The position numbers and the translations under genes are program-made. Of a DNA stretch of 64,000 bases, positions 17,320 to 26,512 are shown piece after piece. Within the stretch, counting starts at the first letter, position 1; each line of letters begins with the position of its first letter. The DNA is from Dehalococcoidia bacterium UBA1328 (lineage in GTDB: Bacteria > Chloroflexota > Dehalococcoidia > Lucifugimonadales > Lucifugimonadaceae), in NCBI GenBank assembly GCA_002306815.1, contig DBTA01000022.1:121474-185473 (forward strand). The letters are read 5' to 3'. The notes beneath the pieces were generated by a model. The model was not told the origin of the DNA. It searched no databases and worked only from the letters and a program-made list of their open reading frames with translations.

Positions 17320-17346
17320 AGTGCGCTCCGATAAACGGAGCGCACT
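17314..17346 (-). terminator. Intrinsic terminator of the penicillin-acylase gene
   Basis: The 10-bp perfect stem AGTGCGCTCC/GGAGCGCACT (17320-17329 and 17337-17346) has a 7-base loop. On the minus strand it is followed by TTTTATT. It lies 26 bases after the stop codon. Confidence 0.85.
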
Positions 17347-17371
17347 CGAGATATCTACCATCATGCGTGCG

Positions 17372-19717
17372 TTATTTGGGCATTAGTCTCTGCTTCGTTT
17401 CCGCGTCACCCGCAATCTCATCCCAGTCCCACAGTTGCGGAATTGTCTCTACTTTCGACCACATATCTTGTTGATCTGAGAAGTGCGGGCTAGCAGGGTG
17501 GCCGGACGACCCAAGCGGTACGATCCAGCGTCCATTAATCCAATTCGATGGATCATGGATGTACCTGTTGATCGGTCCAGTTTTGATCGCGAATTCGGCG
17601 GGTGTTGGGCTTCCGCTCGCCCAAGGTACATCGCCGTCACCGGCGGCCTCGACCTTCGGAGGGTTCAACAAATCTGCCGAATCAGGAAACGCACCTGCCA
17701 GAGGATGGGAGTGTCCTGTTCGATGGAGATCTCCCCATCGCCAGTTGCTCAACTCATTCCCAAACCGGGCCGCCAGATAATCGACACCTGCCTTAAACGC
17801 GCTCTCAACAAGAGCAGCGGCATCGAATCCGTAACGAGCATCTGAAAGCGAGCCGTCGCCGAGACGTTGAATGAAATCCGGTTTTAGCTGTCGACGCAGT
17901 TGATCCTCTGCTCCAGTGTCAGGTTCGTCACCGGTCACGCCACCCGCGAGCGAACCGTATGCGGCAATAGCCAGTTGTTTGTTTAGTTCACGACTTGAAG
18001 CAGCGTAAATTGCTGCTGGAGAAGAGTCCTCTTTCAGATCGCAGTCCCATTTACTCAATATCTCTGCGGCACTTGAGTAAATCCCGTCCAGTGAGTTGAG
18101 ATTGATGATAGCGCCAGTCAGCGCCTGCGCCGGAATCGAAACGGTGTCGGCGTGAATTGACGACATATCGTCGACTGATGCTGGCGAGCCAACCAGTTCA
18201 CCAATGCGATCACGGATACGCCTTGCCCGGTAATCGGTTCCGTAAAGATTCGTGAGGTAGTGCTGATAGTCGTGCCCAACGACTCGCTGATTACACGTAA
18301 CCACCCAACCAGTGTCTGGGTTCTTCGACCGTGGCAGATCTTCGTTCGGAATGTAGCCGTTCCATTCGTGATCGCCGGTCCATCCGGGCACAGGTCCCCA
18401 GCCATTTTCGGTACCACGAATCGCGATTCGACCTTTGAACAAATAGCCGAAATTGCCGTGAACGTCAGCATACGGATAGTTGTTCACGCGATCCGTCCAC
18501 GTGTCGAATGCCTTCTCGAGTTCGTCCGCCGATCGCGACTTCATCGCTCCATATGCGGCATCGACCCAGCGAGTGCCATCGTTGGATCCAGGGTCGGAAA
18601 TTGCGACTCCCCATCCTGAATCAACACTGCCCGAAATGATCGAACCGTGGTGTGTTTCGACGATTTCTACTTCCTCTTTGGTCGCCTCTCGCACAGAAAT
18701 CGATTCCACGGAACTCGCAGCCTTGAGCCACTCGTCCTTGAACAGGTACTCCACACCGTCGTTAGTCCGACGTAGCTGTTCGACAAATAGGTCTTGTGTA
18801 TCTGCGCCACCGTGAGTCATCCCCCAGCAAACGTGATCGTTGTGGGCGAAATGCATTGCCATGGGGACACCCGGAATTGAGTGACCCAGCACCTGAAAGT
18901 CGGGGCCTTTCAAGTGAACCTGATAGTAAACGTTCGGAACTTCGAGTCCTCTATGCGAATCACCGGCGACCAGCGGTAGTCCGGATTCTGTTCGATCGCC
19001 TGATATTGCCCAGCCGTTCGATCCTCCATCTGTTTCTCGCAACATTTCTGTTGCGTTTACAACACGAGTTAGCTCCTCAATAGCGTTCAGCGCAGGACCT
19101 GAATATTCAGCACCGGGCGGCACAGTCATAAGAGCTCCTGGCTGGCTACCAGGTGAAATAGCGGCGACCTTGTACGGTCCGATTTCAGCTGCAAGTTTGG
19201 CAAGCCAAAGCTTCGCCTGGAACGAGCCCTCAGCTGTGTTTCTAACCTTGTAGACGAGAATGCAGTGCCAGTCCTCCCAGGGTTCCGGCTCTGTCCCCGT
19301 GAGCTTATACTCGGCTGGGAGAGGCGCGTCTGACTTGATGAATGCGTTTACACCGGCGGTGTAGGCAGTGATCATTGCCTTCGCTTCAGGACTGCACACC
19401 TCTAAATCCCGTTTTGCGACGTTCTTCAGCGCCCGTCGACGCATCAACCGATCTTGAGTCAATCCTCGTTCGCCCAAATGTTCAGATGACCTGCCAAGAC
19501 AGCGCAGCCTGTCGTAATCCATCTGAAAGAGTCGATCTTGCGCAGTTGCAAATCCCTGAGCGAAAAACAGATCGGCTTCGTTATCGGCCGAGATGTGAGG
19601 TATGCCCCATTTGTCACGATGCACAGTTGCGCCGCTAACAATCCCGGTCAGCAGCTGATCGGATTCGAGATCCGGTAATGCGTTTAGAAGATCGGCGTTG
19701 GAAAGTTGGTTCGACAT
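17372..19717 (-). CDS. Penicillin acylase family (S45) amidohydrolase
   Basis: The ~781-residue protein is an N-terminal-nucleophile hydrolase precursor. The segment HRDKWGIPHISADNEADLFFAQGFATAQDR near the N-terminus is the S45 alpha-chain hallmark. Autoprocessing should occur before Ser233 (GG-SNGWAISGDRT), which becomes the N-terminal nucleophile of the beta chain. The beta chain contains NDHVCWGMTHGGADTQDL. Relatives hydrolyse beta-lactam side chains, acyl-homoserine lactones or other amides. The frame stays open 40 codons upstream to 19837, but the family-like sequence begins after the ATG at 19717, chosen here. No convincing signal peptide follows this start. Confidence 0.85.
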   Translation of the reverse strand: MSNQLSNADLLNALPDLESDQLLTGIVSGATVHRDKWGIPHISADNEADLFFAQGFATAQDRLFQMDYDRLRCLGRSSEHLGERGLTQDRLMRRRALKNVAKRDLEVCSPEAKAMITAYTAGVNAFIKSDAPLPAEYKLTGTEPEPWEDWHCILVYKVRNTAEGSFQAKLWLAKLAAEIGPYKVAAISPGSQPGALMTVPPGAEYSGPALNAIEELTRVVNATEMLRETDGGSNGWAISGDRTESGLPLVAGDSHRGLEVPNVYYQVHLKGPDFQVLGHSIPGVPMAMHFAHNDHVCWGMTHGGADTQDLFVEQLRRTNDGVEYLFKDEWLKAASSVESISVREATKEEVEIVETHHGSIISGSVDSGWGVAISDPGSNDGTRWVDAAYGAMKSRSADELEKAFDTWTDRVNNYPYADVHGNFGYLFKGRIAIRGTENGWGPVPGWTGDHEWNGYIPNEDLPRSKNPDTGWVVTCNQRVVGHDYQHYLTNLYGTDYRARRIRDRIGELVGSPASVDDMSSIHADTVSIPAQALTGAIINLNSLDGIYSSAAEILSKWDCDLKEDSSPAAIYAASSRELNKQLAIAAYGSLAGGVTGDEPDTGAEDQLRRQLKPDFIQRLGDGSLSDARYGFDAAALVESAFKAGVDYLAARFGNELSNWRWGDLHRTGHSHPLAGAFPDSADLLNPPKVEAAGDGDVPWASGSPTPAEFAIKTGPINRYIHDPSNWINGRWIVPLGSSGHPASPHFSDQQDMWSKVETIPQLWDWDEIAGDAETKQRLMPK

Positions 19718-19889
19718 GGATTCTGGGGGCTGAAGATGTGTGTTACGTAACCCGGTGTACTTTATTCCGAGCAAGAAGAGTGTCAAGCAAACTCGGGTGC
19801 GTTTGATGCAATGAGCAACGGATGCGCCAATCTTCACACAAGCTGCATCGAAATGCTATGACGCTTGGACCGAAAGCTAATCAAACCGA

Positions 19890-20234
19890 ATGCGGGGAAC
19901 TACCTTGCTAGCTCGATTTGCAGTTCTATTAGCCGTAGCTTGCGCTGTGTTGCTTGTCGCATGTGAAGGAGGCCGAGAGCCCACAGATCACATTAGTACG
20001 GATACTGAACTGCAGCGATTTGATGTCGCGACATTTGCTGAGCTCAATCCTAACCCCAATATCAGGGAGTTCGAACTGGAATATTGAAGCTGGCGTTGCT
20101 CCAGAGGGACAGCTGAAGGGCGTCTGTCTTGCAACGATCACACTTCATATCTTGGTTCTACTGGGCGTGAAAACTTCAACCCACACATTGAGTTTTGGCC
20201 AAACCACGAACGTAGGTCCGAGCACCTGAAATAG
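19890..20234 (+). pseudogene. Small lipoprotein gene interrupted by an in-frame TGA
   Basis: The ATG at 19890 gives MRGTTLLARF followed by a hydrophobic run ending LLVAC (lipobox, Cys25) and 65 codons, then TGA at 20085-20087. The same frame stays open afterwards for 48 more codons and looks protein-like (RLSCNDHTSYLGSTGRENF, then NPHIEFWPNHER), ending at TAG 20232-20234. A single nonsense change in a ~114-residue lipoprotein is the simplest reading; a genuine 65-residue lipoprotein is the alternative. I do not recognise the family. Confidence 0.5.
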
Positions 20235-20267
20235 CTACTCGATTTTCCTACTCGTGAATTAGAAAAC

Positions 20268-21377
20268 TTAGCCGGAAATCAAGCCGGCGATCATGTCACC
20301 AACCTGACTTGTGGTCAGCGGTCGCTCGCCGCGGGAAGCTATGTCGATCGTTCGGTATCCCTCGCTAAGCACAGAGTCGACGACACTTTCGATAATCGCA
20401 GCTTCTTCGGTCAAGCCAAACGAGAGTCTAAGAAGCATTGCAGCACTGAGAATCGATGCCATTGGGTTGGCGAGCGACTTGCCAGCAATGTCAGGGGCAG
20501 ATCCGTGTATTGGCTCGTAGAGAGCTGGCTTTCCGCCTCGGCGACGGCGACCGTTCTTAGGTGGAAGCGAAGAGAGCGATGCCGATGGCAGCATGCCAAG
20601 AGACCCGCCAATTACAGCCGCTTCGTCAGAGAGAATGTCACCAAATGTGTTTTCAGCGACGATAACGTCGAACGAAGATGGGTTGGTGATGATCTGCATT
20701 GCGGCATTGTCGGCGAGCATGTGGATCAGTTCAACGTCCGGGTACTCAACACCAACTTCCGTGGCGATCTCACGCCAGAGACGTGACGACTCCATAACGT
20801 TCATCTTGTCGAGTGAGTGCACTAGCTTCTTGCGGTCACGTGCGAGTTCGAACGCAACACGAACAACCCGCTCAATCTCTTTCTCTGAGTAAGCAAGAGT
20901 GTCGACAGCCCGTCGTCCACGAGAGTTCTCCCAACGTCGTTTCGGCTTACCGAAGTACAGACCGCCCGTAAGTTCTCGAACAATGATGAAATCAACATCA
21001 ACGAGAAACTCAGGTCGGAGCGGAGAGGAATCGATCAGTTGCGGGTAGACTTTAGCAGGTCGTAGATTTGCAAATAGTCCGAGTCCCTTACGCAGAGCAA
21101 GAATGCCGTCCTCAGGACGCGTTGCAGCCAGTGGGTCGTCCCATTTTGGGCCACCTACAGCGCCGAAGAGCACAGCATCGGCACCCAGTACGATGTTCAT
21201 GGTGTCATCCGGCAACGCGCTACCGGTCGCATCAATAGCTGCACCACCAACAGCGCCAGTTACATATGTGAAGTCGTGTCCGAATCGACGCGCAATAGCG
21301 TCGAGTACTTTTACTGATTCGCCTGTGACTTCCGGCCCAATGCCATCACCCCCAAGAACTGCGATCCGTCCGTCCAT
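20268..21377 (-). CDS. leuB: 3-isopropylmalate dehydrogenase
   Basis: The 369-residue enzyme is the NAD-dependent oxidative decarboxylase of leucine synthesis. Evidence: IAVLGGDGIGPEVTGESVKVL at the N-terminus, the substrate-binding arginines around LRKGLGLFANLRPAKVYP and IVRELTGGLYFG, metal-binding Asp in DNAAMQ and NTFGDILSDEAA, and EPIHGSAPDIAGK for NAD. A short basic stretch (KNGRRRRGGK) is inserted before the last motif. It is the last gene of the ilv-leu operon, 124 bases after leuD. Confidence 0.96.
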   Translation of the reverse strand: MDGRIAVLGGDGIGPEVTGESVKVLDAIARRFGHDFTYVTGAVGGAAIDATGSALPDDTMNIVLGADAVLFGAVGGPKWDDPLAATRPEDGILALRKGLGLFANLRPAKVYPQLIDSSPLRPEFLVDVDFIIVRELTGGLYFGKPKRRWENSRGRRAVDTLAYSEKEIERVVRVAFELARDRKKLVHSLDKMNVMESSRLWREIATEVGVEYPDVELIHMLADNAAMQIITNPSSFDVIVAENTFGDILSDEAAVIGGSLGMLPSASLSSLPPKNGRRRRGGKPALYEPIHGSAPDIAGKSLANPMASILSAAMLLRLSFGLTEEAAIIESVVDSVLSEGYRTIDIASRGERPLTTSQVGDMIAGLISG

Positions 21378-21501
21378 ATAAGAGCTCTTCTTTCGGTACT
21401 CGAGATGGCTGTTTCAAAAAAACAGCTCGCGAAGTCTACCAGCGCGTGGTCTCACTCTCCACAGAAAAATGTTGGAGCGGTGCAAAACAGCTGAAGGAGA
21501 T

Positions 21502-22098
21502 TTACCAGAGTGCGGCGCGTTTTTCCTCGAATGAGTCAATTGCTTCACCAAGTGTCAACGTAATTCCGACATCATCAAGTCCTTCAATCAAAGAGTTCTT
21601 GCGGAAAGGATCGACTTCGAAGCTGGCGTTTAGACCCTGACCATCAGTAACAGTTTGTGATTCAAGATCGACAGTAACTTTGTATCCAGAACCTCTAAGG
21701 GCACGCGCCATGATCGTGTCGACTTCTGATTCTTGGAGGATTACTGGCAACATACCGTTCTGCATGCAATTGTTCCGGAAAATGTCGGCAAAGCTAGTGG
21801 CAATAATCGCCTTGAAGCCCATTTCCATGAGCGCCCAAGGAGCGTGTTCACGTGAAGAACCAGAACCAAAGTTGCGTCCGCCCACGAGAATGTTTGCGCC
21901 GGCGTAGCGTTCTTCATTCAGGATGAAATCAGGGTTCGGAACACCGTCTTCCAGATAGCGCCAATCGAAGAACGCGAACTCCCCAAATCCGGTTCGCTCA
22001 ATCCGCTTGAGGAACTGCTTTGGGATGATCTGGTCGGTGTCGACGTTCGCTCTGTCGAGCGGTGCAACGATACTTGTGAGCTGGGTGAACTTTTCCAA
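21502..22098 (-). CDS. leuD: 3-isopropylmalate dehydratase small subunit
   Basis: The 198-residue swivel-domain subunit pairs with LeuC to isomerise 2- to 3-isopropylmalate. Diagnostic segments are ANVDTDQIIPKQFLKRI, GANILVGGRNFGSGSSREHA and FADIFRNNCMQNGMLPV, with RNFGSGSSREHAPWAL binding substrate. The start is TTG with GAGGAA eight bases upstream. It is separated from leuC by the DUF4328 gene. Confidence 0.96.
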   Translation of the reverse strand: MEKFTQLTSIVAPLDRANVDTDQIIPKQFLKRIERTGFGEFAFFDWRYLEDGVPNPDFILNEERYAGANILVGGRNFGSGSSREHAPWALMEMGFKAIIATSFADIFRNNCMQNGMLPVILQESEVDTIMARALRGSGYKVTVDLESQTVTDGQGLNASFEVDPFRKNSLIEGLDDVGITLTLGEAIDSFEEKRAALW

Positions 22099-22131
22099 TT
22101 GAATATTTCCTCATTGATTTAGTTCGAAAGT

Positions 22132-23244
22132 CTATTTCGAATTTTTACTCGAGCCGGACCTGCGGGACCGCGCTCGATTATTTTCTAATTCTTTACGCCT
22201 GATGCCTTCTTTAAGCGCCTGTTCAAGTGGGTCAACGGGTGGAGGGGGTGTCACCTGGATTCTGCCAACTTTAGCGTGCCTGGTTTCCTGTCGCTTGTGG
22301 AGTTCAATGAGAACAATGATCGCTGTAATCCCAAGCACGGCGAGAAGAATGTCGGCATATACGAGTCGCTGGTGTGCAACGATGATTTGATCCATGTTTT
22401 CCCGAACTGAATACCAGATTCGTCCCACCGTGATCGGGTTGAACACGAACACTGCAACCCAGACCAATGCCCAAACATGAACGATCCCGGGAACCACACC
22501 CACAGTCTTCCAACTCGACTGCTCCTTGATTGACGTATTTGGATCGCTACCGCGGAAGATTTCCTTGTAAGCCTGCCATGGTTTTACAAGATTCATGAAC
22601 GGAATAAAGAACCACATCACTGCCTTCTCAGGCGAGAAACGTTGCTCCCGATTATTGGTAGCAAGAATGTTTCGGCTCGCCCGGTGAGTAACTGATCCGA
22701 ATGCGAAAGCTATAGCCATTAGAAGTATGATCAAACCGGTAAATAAAAATGACCCGCGGCTCTTATCCGATTCGTATCTCGCCTGAACTTCGAACAAACG
22801 CACACATTCCGGGGTTGCGAGGAAGCCATCTCTCTCGCCAATACACTCGATACCTTCCCTATCACCGAACGCACGCATGGTTGACGGAGTGAAAGTTGTA
22901 GGCGGAGCACTCACGTAGCCCTGAGATTTGAGATCACTCAGTGTTGCAGCTGTCACGCTATCGGCGTACGTCAGCCAGAGAGACACTCCTACCCAGAGCA
23001 ACAACAGAATCACAGTCCAACGCAATTGCGTGGCATTCGATTCGTAGTAATACGGCTCGTAGCGTTTGGCTTTAGCGCGCTCGGCTTCGGTTCTTCCAGT
23101 GATACGTCCCATGATCCCGCCGCCAGCGACGGAACCTTTAACCACCTCACGCGTGCGACGGCCTTTTCCGCCCGAATCAATACCACCAACCACCCGGTCT
23201 TTGGGTGGTCGAGGATCGTAGTTCGGAGGCGTACTGCCGGTCAT
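22132..23244 (-). CDS. DUF4328-like membrane protein inside the leu operon
   Basis: The 370-residue protein has a polar, Gly/Arg-rich N-terminus of about 70 residues, then four to five membrane helices (about 74-92, 165-188, 215-235, 250-275, 300-318) and a basic C-terminus. The RFSPEKAVMWFFIPFMNLVKPW segment matches the DUF4328 signature (RFSPxxAVxWWFIPFxNLxxP). Function unknown. It sits between leuC and leuD, two genes normally adjacent because their products form one enzyme. Spacing on both sides is about 35-40 bases, so it belongs to the transcript. Confidence 0.75.
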   Translation of the reverse strand: MTGSTPPNYDPRPPKDRVVGGIDSGGKGRRTREVVKGSVAGGGIMGRITGRTEAERAKAKRYEPYYYESNATQLRWTVILLLLWVGVSLWLTYADSVTAATLSDLKSQGYVSAPPTTFTPSTMRAFGDREGIECIGERDGFLATPECVRLFEVQARYESDKSRGSFLFTGLIILLMAIAFAFGSVTHRASRNILATNNREQRFSPEKAVMWFFIPFMNLVKPWQAYKEIFRGSDPNTSIKEQSSWKTVGVVPGIVHVWALVWVAVFVFNPITVGRIWYSVRENMDQIIVAHQRLVYADILLAVLGITAIIVLIELHKRQETRHAKVGRIQVTPPPPVDPLEQALKEGIRRKELENNRARSRRSGSSKNSK

Positions 23245-23283
23245 CGTTTATTGCTTTCTGATTGAGAGAGTTGGAGTATTTCT

Positions 23284-24693
23284 TTACTCCGTCTCCCAAT
23301 CTCTTACGTCGACGAAATGCCCCTCAATCGCTGCGGCTGCAGCCATCGCAGGACTTACAAGGTGTGTACGACCGCCCTTGCCCTGTCGGCCTTCAAAGTT
23401 TCGGTTGGATGTTGAAGCGCAGCGCTCACCTGGAACGAGAATGTCCGGGTTCATACCGAGACACATCGAGCACCCTGATTCACGCCACTCAAACCCTGCT
23501 TCCTTGAAGATGTCATCAAGACCTTCTTTCTCGGCAATCATCTTTGTTAGCGTAGAACCGGGCATAACCTGAGCTCGCACGGTCGAAGCTACCTTTCGAC
23601 CTTTGACGATCTCAGATGCAGACCTCAGGTCTTCGATTCGAGCGTTAGTGCAGGATCCAATGAACACGCGGTCGACCGCGATATCTTCAATTGCGGTTCC
23701 GCTGTCGAGTCCCATGTACTCAAGAGCGTTCTTGGCAGAAGAAACATCGGCGGGGTCGTTGAAGTCGTCTGGCGAAGGAATCCGATCGGATATTTTTGCG
23801 ACCTGACCCGGGTTTGTACCCCAGCTCACATGAGGTTCGAGGTCGTTACAGTCTATCTTGAGCAGTGAGTCGTAGTCAGCGCCCTCGTCACTTGCGAGCT
23901 GTCGCCACTGCTTAACAGCCTGATCGAACTTTTCGCCCCTGGGAACAAACTTGCGGCCTCTCATCCAGTCGAACGTAATGTCGTCAGGTGCGATCAAACC
24001 CGCGCGAGCTCCACCCTCTATGGTCATGTTGCAAATGGTCATTCGACCAGCCATGTCGAGCTTCTTCACAGCGTCGCCCGTATACTCAACTACATATCCG
24101 GTCCAGCCGGCGGTTCCAAGCTTACCAATGGCAGCAAGGATCATGTCCTTAGCGGTAACGCCCTGCTTCAATTCGCCGTCGAATCGAACTTCCATGGTTT
24201 TAGGCTTTGCCTGGCGCAGGGTTTGGGTTGCGAGAACATGCTCAACTTCAGATGTTCCAATACCGAAAGCAAGTGAACCAAATGCACCGTGAGTCGAAGT
24301 GTGCGAGTCACCACATACGATTGTCATTCCCGGCTGCGTGTAACCCTGTTCCGGGCCGATGACGTGAACGATTCCCTGGGCCGACGAATCGACGTCGTAC
24401 AAAGTGACACCGAAGTCTTCGCAGTTCCTTCGAAGAGTGTCTACTTGTTGGCGAGCGATCGGGTCTTTGATCTCGTCTACCCGAGTTTCATCGGTTGGCA
24501 CGTTGTGGTCAACCGTAGAAATAGTCAGGTCAGGTCTTCGAACCTTGCGGTTAGAAAGTCGCAGACCTTCGAATGCCTGCGGGGAGGTGACTTCATGCAC
24601 CAAGTGAAGGTCAATATAAATAAGAGCTGGCTGGCCTTCCGGCTCGGCAACAATGTGCTGTTCCCAGATCTTTTCAAACATGGTCTTTGCCAT
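23284..24693 (-). CDS. leuC: 3-isopropylmalate dehydratase large subunit
   Basis: The 469-residue aconitase-type subunit carries a 4Fe-4S cluster. The cluster Cys residues lie in FIGSCTNARIEDLR and GCSMCLGMNPD. Active-site signatures VCGDSHTSTHGAFG and GIGTSEVEHVLATQ are present. Works with LeuD in leucine synthesis. The ATG has GGGAG nine bases upstream. The 143-base gap after leuA holds competing hairpins. Confidence 0.96.
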   Translation of the reverse strand: MAKTMFEKIWEQHIVAEPEGQPALIYIDLHLVHEVTSPQAFEGLRLSNRKVRRPDLTISTVDHNVPTDETRVDEIKDPIARQQVDTLRRNCEDFGVTLYDVDSSAQGIVHVIGPEQGYTQPGMTIVCGDSHTSTHGAFGSLAFGIGTSEVEHVLATQTLRQAKPKTMEVRFDGELKQGVTAKDMILAAIGKLGTAGWTGYVVEYTGDAVKKLDMAGRMTICNMTIEGGARAGLIAPDDITFDWMRGRKFVPRGEKFDQAVKQWRQLASDEGADYDSLLKIDCNDLEPHVSWGTNPGQVAKISDRIPSPDDFNDPADVSSAKNALEYMGLDSGTAIEDIAVDRVFIGSCTNARIEDLRSASEIVKGRKVASTVRAQVMPGSTLTKMIAEKEGLDDIFKEAGFEWRESGCSMCLGMNPDILVPGERCASTSNRNFEGRQGKGGRTHLVSPAMAAAAAIEGHFVDVRDWETE

Positions 24694-24836
24694 GTGTACG
24701 TAACTCCCAAAAACTAGCTTTTTCCGTGAGCGAAAAGCTCACACATGTAAATCCGGCTGAAATAGTAGCGTAAATGCGGCATTCAGAATAATTTACAGAG
24801 TGCCGCTTTCTTTTCGCGTCGCTAACTAATCTGCAA
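24694..24836 (-). promoter_or_regulatory. leuA-leuC spacer with competing hairpins
   Basis: On the minus strand GCGGCA pairs with TGCCGC across 19 bases. Further down, GTGAGC/GCTCAC overlaps an alternative AGCTTTT/AAAAAGCT pairing, so the last two cannot form together. No U-tract follows, so this is not a plain terminator; it could tune leuC translation or mark an mRNA processing site. Confidence 0.3.
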
Positions 24837-26405
24837 TTACACCGCGCCTGTTGAAGCGGTTCGATCCTGAACACCAATCGTGATCAGGCGGTTGATCGCG
24901 TTTACATACGCCTTTGCCGAAGCGACTACGATGTCGGAATCGGAGCCCCGGCCAGAGTAAACCGATCCATCTTTAGCGACTCGAATCGTAACCTCTCCAA
25001 GCGAGTCGATACCTTCAGTCACAGCAGAAACTGCAAATTCCGTCAGCTCGATGTCGAGATCGACGACTTCATCTATCGCCTTGCAGACAGCGTCGACCGG
25101 ACCGGTGCCGTTCGATTCAACAGTGCGTGACTCGCCATCAGGACAGTCGAGCGTAACTTTCGCCTGTGGCTCGGCTTCGTTGCCACAAACCACATGAACA
25201 GATCCGACCTTGTAAGTTCGGTCAGTGTCGATCATACGGTGCTGTTCCGACATCAACGCTTCAAGATCGACATCCGTAACTTCACGCTTGTTATCAGCAA
25301 GATCCTTAAACGAAACAAATACGTTCGCCAACTGTTCGTCGTTCAAATCGTACCCAAGTTCGTGAAGTCGGGAGCGCAATCCCGCTCGTCCAGAAAGCTT
25401 GCCAAGGACGATTGCCTGGCCACGCCATCCGACGGTTTCCGGTTCCATAATCTCGAACGTGGTTCGCTCTTTCAGGTACCCGTCCTGGTGAATACCAGAT
25501 GAATGCCGGAATGCGTTCTGTCCGACGATTGCCTTGTTGGCCTGAACCGGGATTCCGAAGATCGAACTGACCATTCGACTGGAGTTACCGATTTCGCGTG
25601 AGTTGATGTTCGTCTCGACCTGGTAGTGATCTGGACGAGTTTCGATCGCCATAATCACTTCTTCGAGAGCGGCGTTACCAGCTCGCTCGCCAAGACCATT
25701 GATACAGCCTTCAACCTGCCGCGCGCCGTTTTCAATTGCGGCGAGTGAGTTGGCCGAAGACATTCCGAGGTCGTTGTGACAGTGAACACTAATCACAGCG
25801 TTATCGATATTCGGAACGTTTTCCTTGATACCTCGAATAAGCGCGCCGAACTCTTCCGGGGTCGAATATCCAACGGTGTCAGGGATATTCACAGTTGTTG
25901 CGCCAGCCGTGATCACCGCTTCAAGCATAGTGTGTAGGTACTCGGGTTCAGTTCGCGATGCGTCCATTGGCGAAAACTCGACATCTTCGACATAAGTCTT
26001 CGCTCGCTCTACTGCTCGAACCGCCATGTCCATGATGGCTTCACGGTCTTTGCGCATCTGGTGCATCAGGTGGATGTCCGAAGCGGAAAGAAACGTGTGA
26101 ATGCGAGCATTCTCTACGCCTTTGAGCGCTTCACCAGCGGCATCAATATCCGCATCTACGGCTCGAGCCAGAGAAGTGATGACTGGACCTTTGACTTCGT
26201 TGCCAATGCGCCTCACTGCCTCGAAGTCACCCGACGAACTCCCAGCGAATCCTGCCTCGATCACGTCGACACCCAACTTGTTTAGCTGGTGAGCGATACG
26301 AAGCTTTTCTTCGACTGTTAGACCCGCACCGGCAGACTGCTCGCCGTCACGAAGAGTCGTGTCAAAAATTATTACTTTGTCTTGTGTATCGATCTGTTGC
26401 GCCAT
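24837..26405 (-). CDS. leuA: 2-isopropylmalate synthase
   Basis: The 522-residue enzyme condenses 2-oxoisovalerate and acetyl-CoA, the first committed step of leucine synthesis. Signatures: IIFDTTLRDGEQSAGAGL at the N-terminus, metal-site VHCHNDLGMS, GCINGLGERAGNAAL, and QNAFRHSSGIHQDG before the C-terminal regulatory domain that senses leucine. The frame is open to 26447, but the ATG at 26405 has GGAGG at the right distance and gives the usual N-terminus. Sixty-odd bases after ilvC. Confidence 0.96.
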   Translation of the reverse strand: MAQQIDTQDKVIIFDTTLRDGEQSAGAGLTVEEKLRIAHQLNKLGVDVIEAGFAGSSSGDFEAVRRIGNEVKGPVITSLARAVDADIDAAGEALKGVENARIHTFLSASDIHLMHQMRKDREAIMDMAVRAVERAKTYVEDVEFSPMDASRTEPEYLHTMLEAVITAGATTVNIPDTVGYSTPEEFGALIRGIKENVPNIDNAVISVHCHNDLGMSSANSLAAIENGARQVEGCINGLGERAGNAALEEVIMAIETRPDHYQVETNINSREIGNSSRMVSSIFGIPVQANKAIVGQNAFRHSSGIHQDGYLKERTTFEIMEPETVGWRGQAIVLGKLSGRAGLRSRLHELGYDLNDEQLANVFVSFKDLADNKREVTDVDLEALMSEQHRMIDTDRTYKVGSVHVVCGNEAEPQAKVTLDCPDGESRTVESNGTGPVDAVCKAIDEVVDLDIELTEFAVSAVTEGIDSLGEVTIRVAKDGSVYSGRGSDSDIVVASAKAYVNAINRLITIGVQDRTASTGAV

Positions 26406-26512
26406 GTGAATACCTCCAGCGCTCGACCAATTTTTGACGGGTAACACCCGTCGGGTTGAATGCCGGTTCAGTCGATCTAACCGACGTTCCCATTAACTGG
26501 AGTGACCAGAAT

